Notes: a model not told the origin generated them from the letters alone. A stretch of 16,672 bases of DNA from Pigoraptor vietnamica (GCA_943704525.1 CALSCQ010000893.1:2916-19587), one strand, 5' to 3'. Shown: positions 1 to 13,920, numbered from the stretch's first letter. Translations and numbers: made by a program.

Positions 1-188
1 GGGGGGGCTTGAAAGCGACAACGACTGTTTAATAGGAATAAGCGCAAAATCGCCAAAACGGCAATCAGACAAAAAAGAAAGGAAAACAAAATAAAAAAGG
101 AACAATCCCCGAAGTTCAGTGCTGAATTGGACTCGACGTTGAGAGAAAAGTGCCGACGAGAGCGTACGTGCGCCCGTCCGCCCACCCC
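1..188 (-). other. 3' flank of the CEP192 homologue
   Basis: This stretch lies downstream of the CEP192 stop codon, which ends at 189 on the minus strand. No coding region is supported here. Read on the minus strand it is T-rich (complement of about 68-105), and an ATTAAA hexamer, a common variant poly(A) signal, lies at 33-28, about 156 nt past the stop. No canonical AATAAA is visible on that strand. The window opens with a run of seven G. Assigning this stretch as 3' UTR is an inference from position. Confidence 0.4.
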
Positions 189-3100
189 TCATCGCTGCGC
201 CGCGAGCGCGTCCGTCTCGCCGTACAGCGGTATGTCAACAACGCACCCGTCACTGCCCTCGATGTGCACCGTACCCGTGAACCACCCGCTGCGCACGGGC
301 GCAAAGGTCACGGACACGCGCACGGACGCCCCGGGCTGCAGGCGCACGAGCGTGTGCGAGCACTCGAACGGCTCCGGGGGCGGCGATATCTGCGCCTCCA
401 CCGGCCCATCGCTGTGGTTGGAGAGCGTGACATGCCGCGTCGTCAGAGCACCCGCCGCCGCCTGGGGAAACGCAATCGCGCGCGGCTGTGCGGCCAGCGA
501 CGGCGAGAGAATGCTCAGCGCCGACTTGCGCAGGAGGGGCTTGGGTGTTGTTGACGTGTGCGCGGGCGGCGGCACGTTCTCGGAGGGCGCTGCTGCGGAC
601 GCCACGGCGCCGGCGCAACGCGCAACGAGCTCCAGGGTCGCGAGATGCGCCGACTGTCTGCGCCTGTCCCACGCGCCGTGCAGCTCCCACAGCTGCGAAT
701 GGAGCCCCTCCTCCAAGGGGCGGAAAGCGACGTCAAGCATGGCGTAACCGTCCCTCTCCACAATGCCCGACGTGGCGCGGAACGTGAACGCGGACGGATG
801 CGCGCGTTTCAGCCCGCTTAGGGGAGCGAACGGCGGGCGGTGAAACGGGGCGCCGACGGGCCTCAGCGCCCACTCCTCCACCTGCGCGGCCGTGCAGTTG
901 AGCGCAAACAGGGACACGCTCAGCCCGCCCGGCTGTGCGTTGGCCACCTCGAGGCGGACGGTGTGCCCCGCGTCCCCGCGCATACGCACAGGCATTGGCG
1001 TGTGGCGTTTGCCGCGTGCGTCCACGGCATCCCAGTCCAGCGCGGCGACGCCTTGCAGAAGGGGCGCCTTATCCTTATCACTCCGCGGCGCATTCCCCGA
1101 CGGCACGCCGGCATCCGCGCGTTCCTGTGAGCGAGAAGGCCGCTCCCCCACGACCGCATTGATGGCCGCACGGCGCTCGCGCCTGATCTTGCGGGCAAGC
1201 GACTCGATCTGCCGCAGCTGCGTGGGCGTGAGGACGGGGGCGAGGCGCGCCGAGGTGTGGGGGACGGTGAACGCCTGCTCGCTGCGCCCGCGAATGGTGA
1301 CCTCCACTTGGAAGCTGCGACCCTTGGCACCGGGCGACGCCGCGACGCACATGACCATCACGGAGCCCTTCCACTGGATCGGCGGATGGGACGCGTCGAC
1401 GGGGACCGGGGACAGCGCAATGACACCCTCCACGTGCGATGACACGCGGCCTTTCGAGGGGGTCACGCGGAGGCGCGACGCGGGCCAGACGATCTCGTAG
1501 TCGATGTTGACGGCGGACCTGAGCGCAGTTGGACAGGAAGTAGAGTGAGGCATTGCTGATCGTGCAGTGCCTATTTATGCGAGTGCGCGTGCGTTTCCGC
1601 TTTGCGCTTCGCATGCACGTGCGACAACAGCAAACACACCTGTTGACGATGCGCACGTGCACCGGCGTCGTGGCGTCCGCGTCAATCACAATGCGCGAGG
1701 GCGTAACGACCACCCCGGCAGTCTGCCTCGAGGGAAGGTGCGGCTCGCCTCCCCTCCGCCCACAGTCAGCGTGGGCGTGCGGACGGCCGGTGTGCGCGTC
1801 CCTCTGAGCGTGAGCGTGCGACTGCTCGTGCGCTCGCGTCGGTGCTTGCGCTTGCTTGCGTGGGCGCGCTTGGCCGCGGGTGTTCGGCTGCCGCACTTCA
1901 CTCGCAATCGATTCCGACTCGATCGTAACAGCCGGCGGATGCATTGACGAAGACGACGAGGCCTCGCCCGCACGCACCCACACAACGCCCACCTTGAACG
2001 TCCCGGTGGACGCCGCAATCGCATCATCGTGACGCCAGTCGCGCGAGTAGAACGCCCCAGAGCCGTCCGTTGTCAGCGCAAACCCCTCACCATCCGCCAC
2101 AACAGAGACCTCCGAACGCGAAGACAACTCTTCAGCGAGCGCATCCTCGGCAGCGCCACTCGATTCGATAGCCGCCGTTTCAATGCGCACGGCCGGCGCG
2201 CCCTTGAAGGCCTCGTGCAGGGGCCACCCGCGCGCGACGTGCGCAACGTACAATCGGCGACACAGCTCGTCGCCCGTCAGTACGACGACGCCGGCCGACG
2301 CAAGCGCCGCGCCGCTCCCGTCCGCAAATCGCACACGCGTCTCGACGAGGGAGACCGACACTTCGCGCACGTCGCCCGGAGGGAGCAGAAACGACCGCGG
2401 TGTCACGTGAAGCGCGCCCTTGGGCGAGCCGAGTGCGTCCGCGATGAGCACAAACGCGGTGCGGTCACCCTTGTTCGCAAAAGGGACGGTCACTGCGCGC
2501 TCTCCCGCTGTGAACGGGGCCTTCACAAGGTACCCGCGGGCCGACGGTGGCGTATCACCGACGAGTACGTTGGAGCGGCCGCCGTACCCCACCAGGGGAA
2601 TCTGCGCAGCGCGTGTAGCGCGGTGAGTGCGGGTGAAAAAAAAGCGGGGTAGGAAACAAAGATAGCGAGGCTTCGATGGCAGCCCACAAAATTCAGGGAA
2701 GGGGAAACAGAGAAAAATAAAACAAAAAAAAAAAAAGTGTGCCGAAAATGCGGATAACAGCGCGTGAATGCCGAAGGACGCGCGCAGGTAACACCTCGTG
2801 AGGATGACAAACAGAGATTGTCCCGTCAGCTTCAATCTTAGACATGTGCATCAACCGGCAGAGTGAAAACAAGCGCGCCCACCTTGAAGACGACGGCCTC
2901 GGAGTCCTTCGGTCCGGACGCCACGAGGCGCAGATACGCCACGTGCACGCTGCGCGAAGTCGGCTGAAACACGACGTCCACAGACACGTCCTTGTCAACG
3001 GGAAGGAGCGTCTCGCAGCTCGGCCGCACGCCGGACGACGCGGAGAACGGGCATAGCTTCCCCTGTGCTGCGGGCAGCGGCTCGATGGACCACGCGACGA

Positions 3101-6100
3101 GCACGGGAAAAGACGACGTGTTCTTGAAGGCCACCGCCGCCGTCGTGGAGGACAGCAAAGGGACGCCGCCAAAGTTCACGCAGCTGCGGTTGCAGTGGAG
3201 CGAAGGACGGCCCGGCCGAGATCTTTCGTCCACGTGCCTGGCGTGTGCAGAGGGCGGAGACCTGCGCGCGGGCGAAGGCGACTTCTTCGGCGACTGTGAC
3301 TTCCGTTGTGGCGATTGCGCAACACCGATATGCGCCGGCGGTTCGTACACAGCGCGAGCCGTCTTGCGGTGTGGCGACGTCGCATGTTCCTCACGTGCTC
3401 CGCGTGCGCCCACGCCCTCCCATGCATCGGGTAGCACGCGCGCGCGCGGCGACCGCGAGGGCTCCCGAAGGGCCCCAAGGAGCGGCTCCAGGAGTGCGCT
3501 CGGCATGCCCGCGTAGTGCTTCGAGGGTAGGCTGTCGGGCGCCACCTCACGATCGCGTGCATCGGGCGATGCCAGTGCCGCGCCGCTATCCGCCGGTGTT
3601 TTCGCACGTCCGACGGTAAAGTCCATGTCGCCGCTGGCAAACGACGTCTTGTTATAGGAATACACGTCGACCTGCGGCTCAAAGCGGTGCGACGGAGGGC
3701 CCCTTGAGCACACCGGCGAAACGGCCGCCTTCGCGGCCGACGAGAGCGACCGACGCTCCTCCACAGAGACTTCGTCCATGTCGTCCGCCCTGGCGTCCAA
3801 ATCCATCGCACTCGCATCCGCAGATATGCGAGGGACGCCGGCAGACGGTGTCTCGGTCTCGGGCAATACCGCCCGCGCGGCGCCCATCGGCGAAGTTGTG
3901 CGACGCGAGCCAGTCGAACTACGATCTGCTGCTGAGCCCGCCGCACGCGGTGTGCCGGAAGTCCTTGTGGTTGTCGACGGAGTGTCCGTTCTTCCAGCCT
4001 TAGCTGGACTTGCAGTCGCCGGCGACGGACTGCCGGTGGCCACAGAGGGACTCGCGTGCACCGACGTGGCCGACGGGTGCTGCGGCACGCTAGGCGACGG
4101 CGAGGGTGAGGCAGCCGACGACGAGCGCGGCATGTTGGACGTGTTGAATTCATCAGACACGACGGCAGCGACAGGAAGTTTGTAGACGGGGCCGTTCGGA
4201 TGTACGGACACAAGCACCGTCCCCGCAATGGAAAGATCGCTCTCGGTCCACTCGGCAGCGTCGAAAGGGGGCGTAAAGTGCACGCGAGCCTCAAAGACGC
4301 GGCCGGGGGGGAGCACGAAGCGGTTGGGTGCGATGGTCAAGTGGTGGTGGAGAGGGTGCGGGGATGCGCTCGACGCAAGTTCGAGGCTCAGCTTGGCAGC
4401 GACCGGGGCTGTGCGGGGAGTTTGACGTATTAAGCACACAAAGTGGCGAAGGAAAAAGCACGGAAGAAAACCACTCACAAACGATACGTAGTGAGATGTT
4501 CAGCGGCACATGCGGTGCTACGCGACTCACCGCTTCCGCCGTTCTTGATCGGAATCGAACGTACGGCCTTCGCACCCGCGGGACACGCCAACGTGACGTC
4601 CAGCCCAGCTGGCATCAGCAGCCGCACCACAGGCACACCCGCGCTGGCACTCGCACCGCCAGACGCAGACCCAGCGGACGACACTGCGCTGAACAGCGAC
4701 TGCCTGTCTGGGGCCGCAGCGCGCGTCTCTCCACGCAGCGACGCGCGCCTCCCTTGCGCGGGGACAGCGGCAACGGGCGGTTTGGCGGCCGACGGTTGCA
4801 CTCGCGGAGATGGCACCCCAGAGTACGCTCCCTCCTCGAGGTGGAGATCCACGCCTTGGTCGCCGACATCTTCTTCAATCTCGCCTTCACGCGCAGACGA
4901 CTCCGCCGCTTCCTCCGCCATGGGCGCATCGTTGATGTCAATGTGCACCTCGGGCACAGCCGCGTCGTCCGAGGGGGCTTCTCCCGCTTGCGCCGCGACG
5001 TGGGCATCAGCGGGCTCGTCTTCCTCAAGGTCGAATGCCACTCGGCGTGAAGCGCGAGGCGAAGGGGAGCCCCCCGTGCGTGATGCATGCGCGCGTACCG
5101 GGGCAGGAGAAGCGCTGCCGTGCGGTGACGATGGCGCCCAGTTGTCTCCCCGCTGTGGAGAGCGCGCGACTGTCGGCGCGTCTTCGTCGATCACCTCGAT
5201 CTTCGGCGTGGAAGCGATGCCCGGATAGTGAGCCGACCTCGCACCAAAGAACTGGCCGGGCGAGAAGGGGCTGGCGGTCACATGGATGGGCGCCGCGTGC
5301 ACGGGCGTCAGTATGCGCGGGCCGCCGGGTGTGAGCACGATCGCAGGTCCGCCCGGTGTGACGATGGCCAGCGGCGAGTGGGAAATGTCGAAGCGGTGGT
5401 CGTCCTCAAAGGATCGCTCGGCGTCCGAGAGCATGCTTTGCGAGAGCGGCGGCCCAAAGTCTCCGTAGTTGCCGTCGTCGCGCGGCGGGTATTCGTCACC
5501 GTCGAGCGCCTTATCGTCCTCTTCGTAGCCCTCGGGCGATGCCGTTTCCGCGCCCTCCCACTGACCCGCGGCGCTGCTGGCGCCCGCGGGCTCGTCCTCT
5601 GCGCTGTACGCACCCTCGTCGTCCGCGTACAACTGCGACGGGTCGTTTCCACGCACTTTGGACGACTCGCGGCGACTCGCCTCGTCGGTCATGCGTCGCA
5701 CAGAGGCGTTCGTCGCCCACGGCCCGACGTCTTCCGCAACGGCACTCGCGCGCCCAAACAGCGACATCTCGGCGGCCCTCGATGGCGTCAGTCCCGCACC
5801 GGCAGGGTAGAGGTGCGGCAGCGCAGCGGCAAAGGCGCTCAGATCGAGCGGCGCATCCCCAGGTTGCAGGTATCGCGCGAGGATATCCGCCGCGGAGCCC
5901 TCGACGTCGCCGGCGTCGACAAGCTGCGCGAGGACGTCGGCTGCAACGCCCGACGAGTCGAGCCACTGCTGCAGCTCATTCCACGTGGGATTGCCGAGAC
6001 TGGCCTTCGCATCCAGGGCACCGTCGTCGTCGTTGGCATCGGCGTCATCTTCTTCCTCGCTCCCCGTGACATAACTGTCCTCATCCCGCGCGCTCTCTCC

Positions 6101-6331
6101 GCCTTCCATGCCAACGGGCGGCTCTGCAGAACGGAGAGAAGACGAGGGAGAGTGGCGGAATCCGCCGTGATGCGCGCGCCCACTCGCGTGACTTAGCCCG
6201 CGACCACTGCGCCGTCCGCCGTCGCTGTCGTCGTAATCAACGTACTCGCCGAGCTCTTCCGCGCCAAGGACGATCTCTTGCTCGAAGTCGGCGTGGTCGC
6301 CTTCCCCGTAATAATCATCAAAGTCGGCCAT
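189..6331 (-). CDS. CEP192: CEP192/SPD-2-like centrosome scaffold protein, 4 exons
   Basis: Exons on the minus strand are 6331-4531, 4408-2883, 2601-1640 and 1518-189; phases 1, 0 and 2 close exactly and give 1872 aa (human CEP192 is about 2500). CEP192/SPD-2 is a pericentriolar scaffold that recruits PLK4, Aurora A, PLK1 and gamma-tubulin factors. Residues 1-110 are very acidic, and residues about 113-180 look helical. Residues 180-565 and 690-1000 are Ser/Pro/Thr-rich low complexity with many SP/TP sites, including two TPGGP copies at 325-338. The C-terminal half is a string of ASH-type beta-sandwich domains as in CEP192. They start near residues 570 (IPIKNGGSAPV), 1005 (VNFGGVPL), 1118 (after IPLVGYGGRSNV; it contains TGDELCRRLY), 1405 (IVIDADATTPVHVRIVN), 1585 and 1768 (ends VVDIPLYGE). 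The IPLVGYGGRSN segment closely matches human IPLSGYGGTSN and fixed the AAG|GTGGGC donor of intron 2. The start is the first in-frame ATG with the acidic N-terminus. Identity is strong; the exact exon 2 donor is the least certain boundary. Confidence 0.9.
2602..2882 (-). other. CEP192 intron 2 with pyrimidine-rich tracts
   Basis: This 281-bp intron starts with GTGGGC and ends with GCGCAG. On the plus strand it shows an A-run at 2724-2736 and a second A-run near 2636-2642, which read as T-rich tracts in the transcript. The exon 2 frame stays open about 14 codons past the chosen donor, so two later GT dinucleotides in phase 0 are possible. The chosen donor joins AVVFK directly to IPLVGYGG, as family alignment requires. 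Confidence 0.7.
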
Positions 6332-6364
6332 CGTCGCCCGTGTCGCAATAACGCCCTACGCGCG

Positions 6365-6382
6365 CCAATCGCCGGCGATTGG
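6365..6382. promoter_or_regulatory. Perfect 18-bp palindrome with two opposed CCAAT boxes
   Basis: CCAATCGCCGGCGATTGG equals its own reverse complement and lies 34 bp upstream of the CEP192 ATG. Each arm begins with CCAATC, so there is a CCAAT box on each strand. CCAAT boxes bind NF-Y, and paired CCAAT boxes are typical of cell-cycle promoters in animals. The palindrome is seen directly; binding is inference. Its closeness to the start codon means it could also lie in the 5' UTR. Confidence 0.4.
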
Positions 6383-6386
6383 ACAC

Positions 6387-6404
6387 TCACGACGAGTTCG
6401 CCAT
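6387..6404 (-). other. Short upstream ORF before CEP192
   Basis: On the minus strand an ATG at 6404 opens a five-codon frame ending in TGA at 6387. It sits 73 nt upstream of, and out of frame with, the CEP192 ATG. If the transcript begins upstream of it, it could dampen translation. The transcription start is unknown, so this is tentative. Confidence 0.25.
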
Positions 6405-6552
6405 TGTGACAAATGCAAGCCGCAGGAAACGACGCACACCGCACAGACCGTCACCTTCGGCACGGACGGCAAACTGAGCAGATACAACGGCGCTATTGAC
6501 ATCTCAACTGCTCTTCGACTCACTTTGCCGCTGAATTTTTCGGATTTGCCAA

Positions 6553-6568
6553 TTTTTCGCGCGCCAAA
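6553..6568. promoter_or_regulatory. Overlapping E2F-like sites upstream of CEP192
   Basis: TTTTTCGCGCGCCAAA holds two overlapping matches to the E2F consensus TTTSSCGC: TTTCGCGC on the plus strand (6555-6562) and TTTGGCGC on the minus strand (6568-6561). It lies about 225 bp upstream of the CEP192 ATG, with a CCAAT at 6549-6553 beside it. E2F/DP control of S-phase genes is conserved across animals, plants and many protists. Site identity is seen; function is inferred. Confidence 0.4.
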
Positions 6569-6699
6569 TTCAAACTCACGTGGGTGCACGTGATGTAAGT
6601 CTACAGTGGGTGTTACAATTCACGTCAGTGTATTCACATGCACTGTCACCGGAGTCGCTGTTTTCTTGCGTAGCTTGCAAGCTTCCGTTCGCTCGACCC

Positions 6700-10267
<3,568 letters not shown>

Positions 10268-10523
10268 AACGAAGGCCGTGCGCGCGGCTCGGCCTCTTCT
10301 ATCGAGCGTGAATATTCTAACGAACAGACAAACTGTTGGGCCACAACAGTCTTGATGTATTTTTTTCTTGACGGTTGTTTTTTTGAGCAGCACGTGTGCT
10401 CCACTTCCGGTTACCCCATCCGCATGTGACGCATTCTGACGTCAGAGGCTCACAGTTGATCAGCCGTTCAGTGTTATTGTGTACTCTCGATCGTCCGATT
10501 ATTTCTTTACTCCCTTGCGAACC
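10268..10523. promoter_or_regulatory. Bidirectional promoter region, PPR protein / thioredoxin
   Basis: This 256-bp gap separates two head-to-head ATGs of genes whose products both carry mitochondrial presequences. It contains CACGTG at 10391-10396, ACTTCCGG (an ETS-type core) at 10403-10410, and the palindrome TGACGTCA (CRE/bZIP-type) at 10437-10444. No TATA box is obvious. Such motifs occur in nuclear-encoded mitochondrial gene promoters in animals. Whether this organism has the matching factors is unknown. The shared promoter is inferred from geometry. Confidence 0.45.
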
Positions 10524-11208
10524 ATGCTTTCCGTGGCATCTCGGTGTGGCGCCGCGCGCGCCGCGACGTTGCGCCTCTCCAGCGTGCGTGCGTATGCGAC
10601 TTCGAAGCACGTGGTCGAGACGACGGACGCGTCGTACGAGGCGGACGTCATCCAGAGCAAGGTCCCAGTCCTCGTAGATTTCTACGCCGAGTGAGTAGAG
10701 ACACTGTGTTTTGTGCGCGGGGGGGGGGGCGGTGGGAACGGTGTTTGTTGTCGATGTTGTTCTAAGGGCATTGTGGAGAGGAGCCGTCGTCGAAGCGAAG
10801 GGTTGCTGTTTCATAGAATGGGCCCACGTGTCTCATTGCGCTCGTGTGCGTGTTCGCAGCTGGTGCGGTCCCTGCCGCATGCTTGGGCCGGTGCTTGAGA
10901 AGGTTGCGAACGACCTCGGCGGCGCCATCAAGGTGGCGAAGATTAACGTGGACGAAAACACGGAAATTGCGGCCGGCCATAATGTGAGTGGTAATCGCAA
11001 AACGCGCGTTCCTCCCTTCCAACTTTTCACTATTCGGTATAACTGTAGCCCTCTCAACGTCATGTCGACGGCGCATGCGCAGGTGTCTGGCATCCCCCAC
11101 GTGATGTTCGTGAACAACGGCGCCGTGCTGGACAAGTTTGTGGGCATGCAGGCCGAGAGCGAAGTGCGCCGCTTTGTCACTGCCAACATGCAGAAGATGT
11201 CCTCGTGA
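10524..11208 (+). CDS. Mitochondrial thioredoxin, 3 exons
   Basis: Exons are 10524-10690, 10860-10983 and 11083-11208; phases 2 and 0 close, giving 138 aa. Thioredoxin reduces protein disulphides with electrons from thioredoxin reductase. The N-terminus MLSVASRCGAARAATLRLSS then VRAYATSKH is an Arg/Ser/Ala presequence with a likely cleavage site near RAY|AT, so the mature domain is about 110 aa, the usual size. VDFYADWCGPC is complete; the active-site cysteines are 58 and 61, and the codon just before Trp57 is split by intron 1. Later landmarks are the VAKINVDEN strand, the cis-proline loop SGIPHV, and NNGAVLDKFVG. His follows the cis-proline where Thr is usual. The ATG at 10524 is the first in frame that gives a presequence. 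Its closest counterparts are mitochondrial TRX2-type proteins; a plastid location cannot be formally excluded. Confidence 0.92.
10719..10733 (+). repeat. G-run in thioredoxin intron 1
   Basis: Eleven consecutive G at 10719-10729 are followed by further G doublets and triplets up to about 10736. It begins about 28 nt past the GTGAGT donor at 10691. This resembles the G-run cluster in PPR intron 1, also on the sense strand and at a similar distance from its donor. Confidence 0.6.
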
Positions 11209-11468
11209 GATGCAACAGCGAAGAAAGGAAAATACGCGTGCATTTGCTCAATCGCTACCCTCAGTTATCGCCATCCCGGAAGTAGGCTGCTGTCGAGTCG
11301 TGTGGACTGTGCGTGCATGTTTGCCTTGTATGTTACTGCAAAACACGCAACACACTGAAAGGCCCAGAAAAACAAAGAGGGGTGTGTCCAGCACGCCCGC
11401 GACAGCGACGCGCGCACGAATACGACGCAGGCGCGAGGGAGAGAAGGGGCATCTCGATCTTGGCGCGA
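11209..11468. other. Convergent intergenic gap, thioredoxin / cactin
   Basis: This 260-bp gap lies between two stop codons facing each other and must hold both 3' UTRs. I see no AATAAA on either strand and no coding region. The two transcripts could overlap at their 3' ends. Confidence 0.5.
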
Positions 11469-13737
11469 CTACTTGCGGTACCTGTATCGCTTGAAGTGGA
11501 ACCACAGCTGGAAGATGCCGCGCTCAAAGTGGCAGCGGAAGCCGCGCTTGAACGAGTATTCCCACTCCCTGTTGACGATCTTGAATGCAATGTCTTCGTA
11601 GGGCGGCCCCGCGTGGAAGCGTATGATGCAGAACTCGGGGTTCGTGGGATCGCGCGTGAGCTTGTACTGCGGCGTCTGCGTCTTGTCGATGAGGTCGGGG
11701 TAAAACACCTGCGCGCGCACGAGGGAGAGTAAGAAACGTAGTCGACGAACCGTACGCAACTGCATCCGAGCACGGAGAGTTGGCAAAGTACGGAAAACGC
11801 TGCGTGCAAGACGCGGACACTCCGGCACACGCACGCCCACACACACATACAAAAGAAACAAACCCAGACGACGTGAGTGGGCAGAAAAGAGAGTAGTGCG
11901 CGCGACCCACGTTGAACTTGTATCCCTGGACAATTTTGGGCGGCGGGTTGTCCTTGTCGTAGTGCGTCTGGTTGTACTTGTTCCACTCGAAGCCAGTGTG
12001 CACGCGGTTGAAGAAGCGCGGCTTGCGCGGCTTGTACTTGTCCGTCCATTGGTACGTCTGCGCACATTCAAACACAAGAATGAGCAAGAGAGTCGTTCGC
12101 AAAGGCAAGACCTCATCAACAGACTATTAGTACCGCTTGGCAGAATTACACTTGAGAACAAGCGACGGGGAATAACAACGCAACACACAGCGCACAGCAC
12201 GCACCTGATTCGTGGGGACCTCCGCATTGAACGCCTCCTCGTCCGCACCGAGCGGCTTCGCGGCCTCCTTCGCATACGCGTCTTCCGGCGTGCCGTCCCC
12301 AAGCCCAAGCCCCGCCGGCCCTTCAACGCCCGACGCGTGCCCAGTGCGCGTGACCACCGCCTCGCGCTGCCGGCGCAGGTGGTCGGCGTCCTCGGCAGGG
12401 TCCAGCACAAGAATGCCGTCCGTGGGCGCATCGAGGGGAAGAAGACGAGGACTGCGCGCCAACTGCTTCTCCGTCGCACCGTTCTCACCCTCCGCCGCCG
12501 CCGCCGCCTGCGCCTCGCTCTCTGCGCGCAGCTCCTCCTTCCACGCCTCCTGCTGTGACTCGCCGGCGTCCCCACCCGCCGAGCGCTCGCTTGCGTCCGC
12601 GCCACTCTCCGACGCTCCCGCGGCCGTCTCTGCCTCGCCGCGGTCGCGAAGGCCCGCCAGTTTGCCCATGAGCATCGACTGGTGCAACTGCCTCAAGCGC
12701 GCGCGCGCCATGAACACCTTGAGCTGGGCGAGGAGCGTCTCCCAGTACGCGACGTCGACGCCGCCCTGTCCGGACAGCTTGGCCTTGACCTGATCCTCCA
12801 GTTCGGCGAGCTGTTCGGGCGTCTTTCCCGCGAATATCCTCGTCACGTCCTCGAGCACCTGCGAGTTGAGCGCCGCGCGGTCCGAAGGGCCAGAGCCACT
12901 CGCCTTCCGCAGGCGATCGCGCACGTCGATTGCGACGATGAGCATGTCCTCCCAAAAGCGGCGCACGTCGCTGCTCTTCGTGTCGAGGCCGAGGTACACG
13001 GCAATGTCGCAGCACACGTCCTCGGCGTCGTCCAGTGTGAGGTCGTCGATAATGGCGTACGGTTCGGTCGTCTCAATCTCGTTGGGGTCGTCGATGGACT
13101 GGATGTACTTTGCAAGGACGTCGACGGGCTTCGCGCGGCCCTCTTCGATGCGGATGCGCGATCGCAGCTTGGCCTGCTGCAGGTGAAACTCGTCCTCCTT
13201 TCGCTCCCACTCGACGTGCTGCGCCATCTCGCGCTCGCGCTGCTCTCGTTGCCGCTCTTCTTCGCGCGCCTGCATCTCCAGCTCACGCTCCATGCGCCTG
13301 GTGTGTGCGTATGAAGAGAACGAGAGAAAGAAGGATGACAGTGGAATGCGGGATGATGTTAACTGAAATGAGCATCAACCAAAAACTTCCAGCACACGAG
13401 ACAATAAAAGCCGCACGCACCTCTTCTTCACTTTCTCGAGCTCTCGCCTGTTCTCTTCTCTCCGCTGCTTCTCCCGCAGCCGCTCTTCGTCCGCAGAGAC
13501 GCCATCTTTCGTCCGCTTCTTGTGCCACACGAATTTCTCGAGGAGATTGGGATCCCCAAACGCATTGTCCGTGCTGTCTTCAATCCCAAGCTCACGCAAC
13601 CGCTTCTGTCGCTTCGCCTCCTTCTTCGCAAGACGACGCGCACGCTTTTCTTCGGGCGTCTCGTCACGCCGCGGTGAACGGGAGCGAGAGCGCGACCGTG
13701 AGCGCGACCTCGACCGCGAACGGCCGTGTCGGCCCAT
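11469..13737 (-). CDS. CACTIN: Cactin (spliceosome-associated protein), 4 exons
   Basis: Exons on the minus strand are 13737-13421, 13297-12205, 12057-11911 and 11708-11469; phases 2, 0 and 0 close, giving 598 aa (human cactin is about 758). Cactin is a nuclear protein of late spliceosomes, needed for faithful splicing, and was first found as a Cactus/I-kappa-B partner in flies. Residues 1-23 carry an RS-dipeptide run after MGRHG. TPEEKRARRLAKKEAK (about 26-41) and DPNLLEKFVWHKK are family signatures. A Glu/Arg coiled coil spans about 85-135 and leads into DEFHLQQAKLRSRIRI. The central cactin domain (about 135-310) contains GRAKPVDVLAKYI and MARARLRQLHQ. An Ala/Glu-rich linker follows, then SPRLLPLDAP. 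The C-terminal cactin domain is residues 471-598, from KYKPRKPRFFNRVHTGFEWN to FHFKRYRYRK. That domain is nearly identical to the animal one and fixes introns 2 and 3. Confidence 0.95.
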
Positions 13738-13884
13738 CGCGGCACACACACGCAAGCGCTATGCCTCGACGACTAGGTTCCTCGTAAAATGGAACGACAA
13801 CGTCGATAGTGTTGGCATTAAAAAGGTGCAAAGCGATGTGAAACGATTTTTGAGGAGATGCGCGCAAACGTGACGTGTGGGTGG

Positions 13885-13920
13885 CGAAATTCCGATTTCG
13901 GAAAAGAGTCGGAATTTTCG
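13885..13920. repeat. Inverted repeat upstream of cactin
   Basis: CGAAATTCCG at 13885-13894 pairs with CGGAATTTTCG at 13910-13920, with one extra base in the second arm. The spacer contains a further ATTTCGG. It lies about 150 bp upstream of the cactin ATG and stands out as AT-rich in a GC-rich region, so it may be a regulatory site. No factor is recognised. Confidence 0.45.

Larger units (their letters stand above)
6332..6699 (-). promoter_or_regulatory. Intergenic region: PPR gene 3' end and CEP192 promoter
   Basis: This 368-bp gap separates the PPR stop (6700) from the CEP192 start, both on the minus strand. It must hold the PPR 3' UTR and the CEP192 promoter. Visible elements are the CCAAT palindrome, the E2F-like pair, the short upstream ORF, and two CACGTG E-boxes at 6577-6582 and 6587-6592. 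E-boxes recur elsewhere in the window, including within exons, so those two carry little weight. No gene is supported here. Confidence 0.5.

Noticed and set aside
892-1500. Plus-strand open frame of 202 codons antisense to the CEP192 last exon
   Set aside because: No domain or typical start context; the minus-strand frame is the conserved ASH-domain protein.
2838-2882. Extension of CEP192 exon 2 through LPVDAHV to a stop
   Set aside because: Using it as the protein end would drop four conserved ASH domains. Splicing at AAG|GTGGGC joins VVFK to IPLVGYGG, as in CEP192.
5228-6196. Long plus-strand open frame (322 codons) antisense to CEP192 exon 1
   Set aside because: It is Arg/Val-rich with no recognisable domain. 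In GC-rich coding DNA the antisense frames stay open by codon bias. The minus strand encodes the real protein.
6577-6592. Paired CACGTG E-boxes as a specific regulatory module
   Set aside because: CACGTG also occurs many times within exons and introns of this window (for example near 2404, 3391, 10825 and 14559), so these two are not specific evidence.
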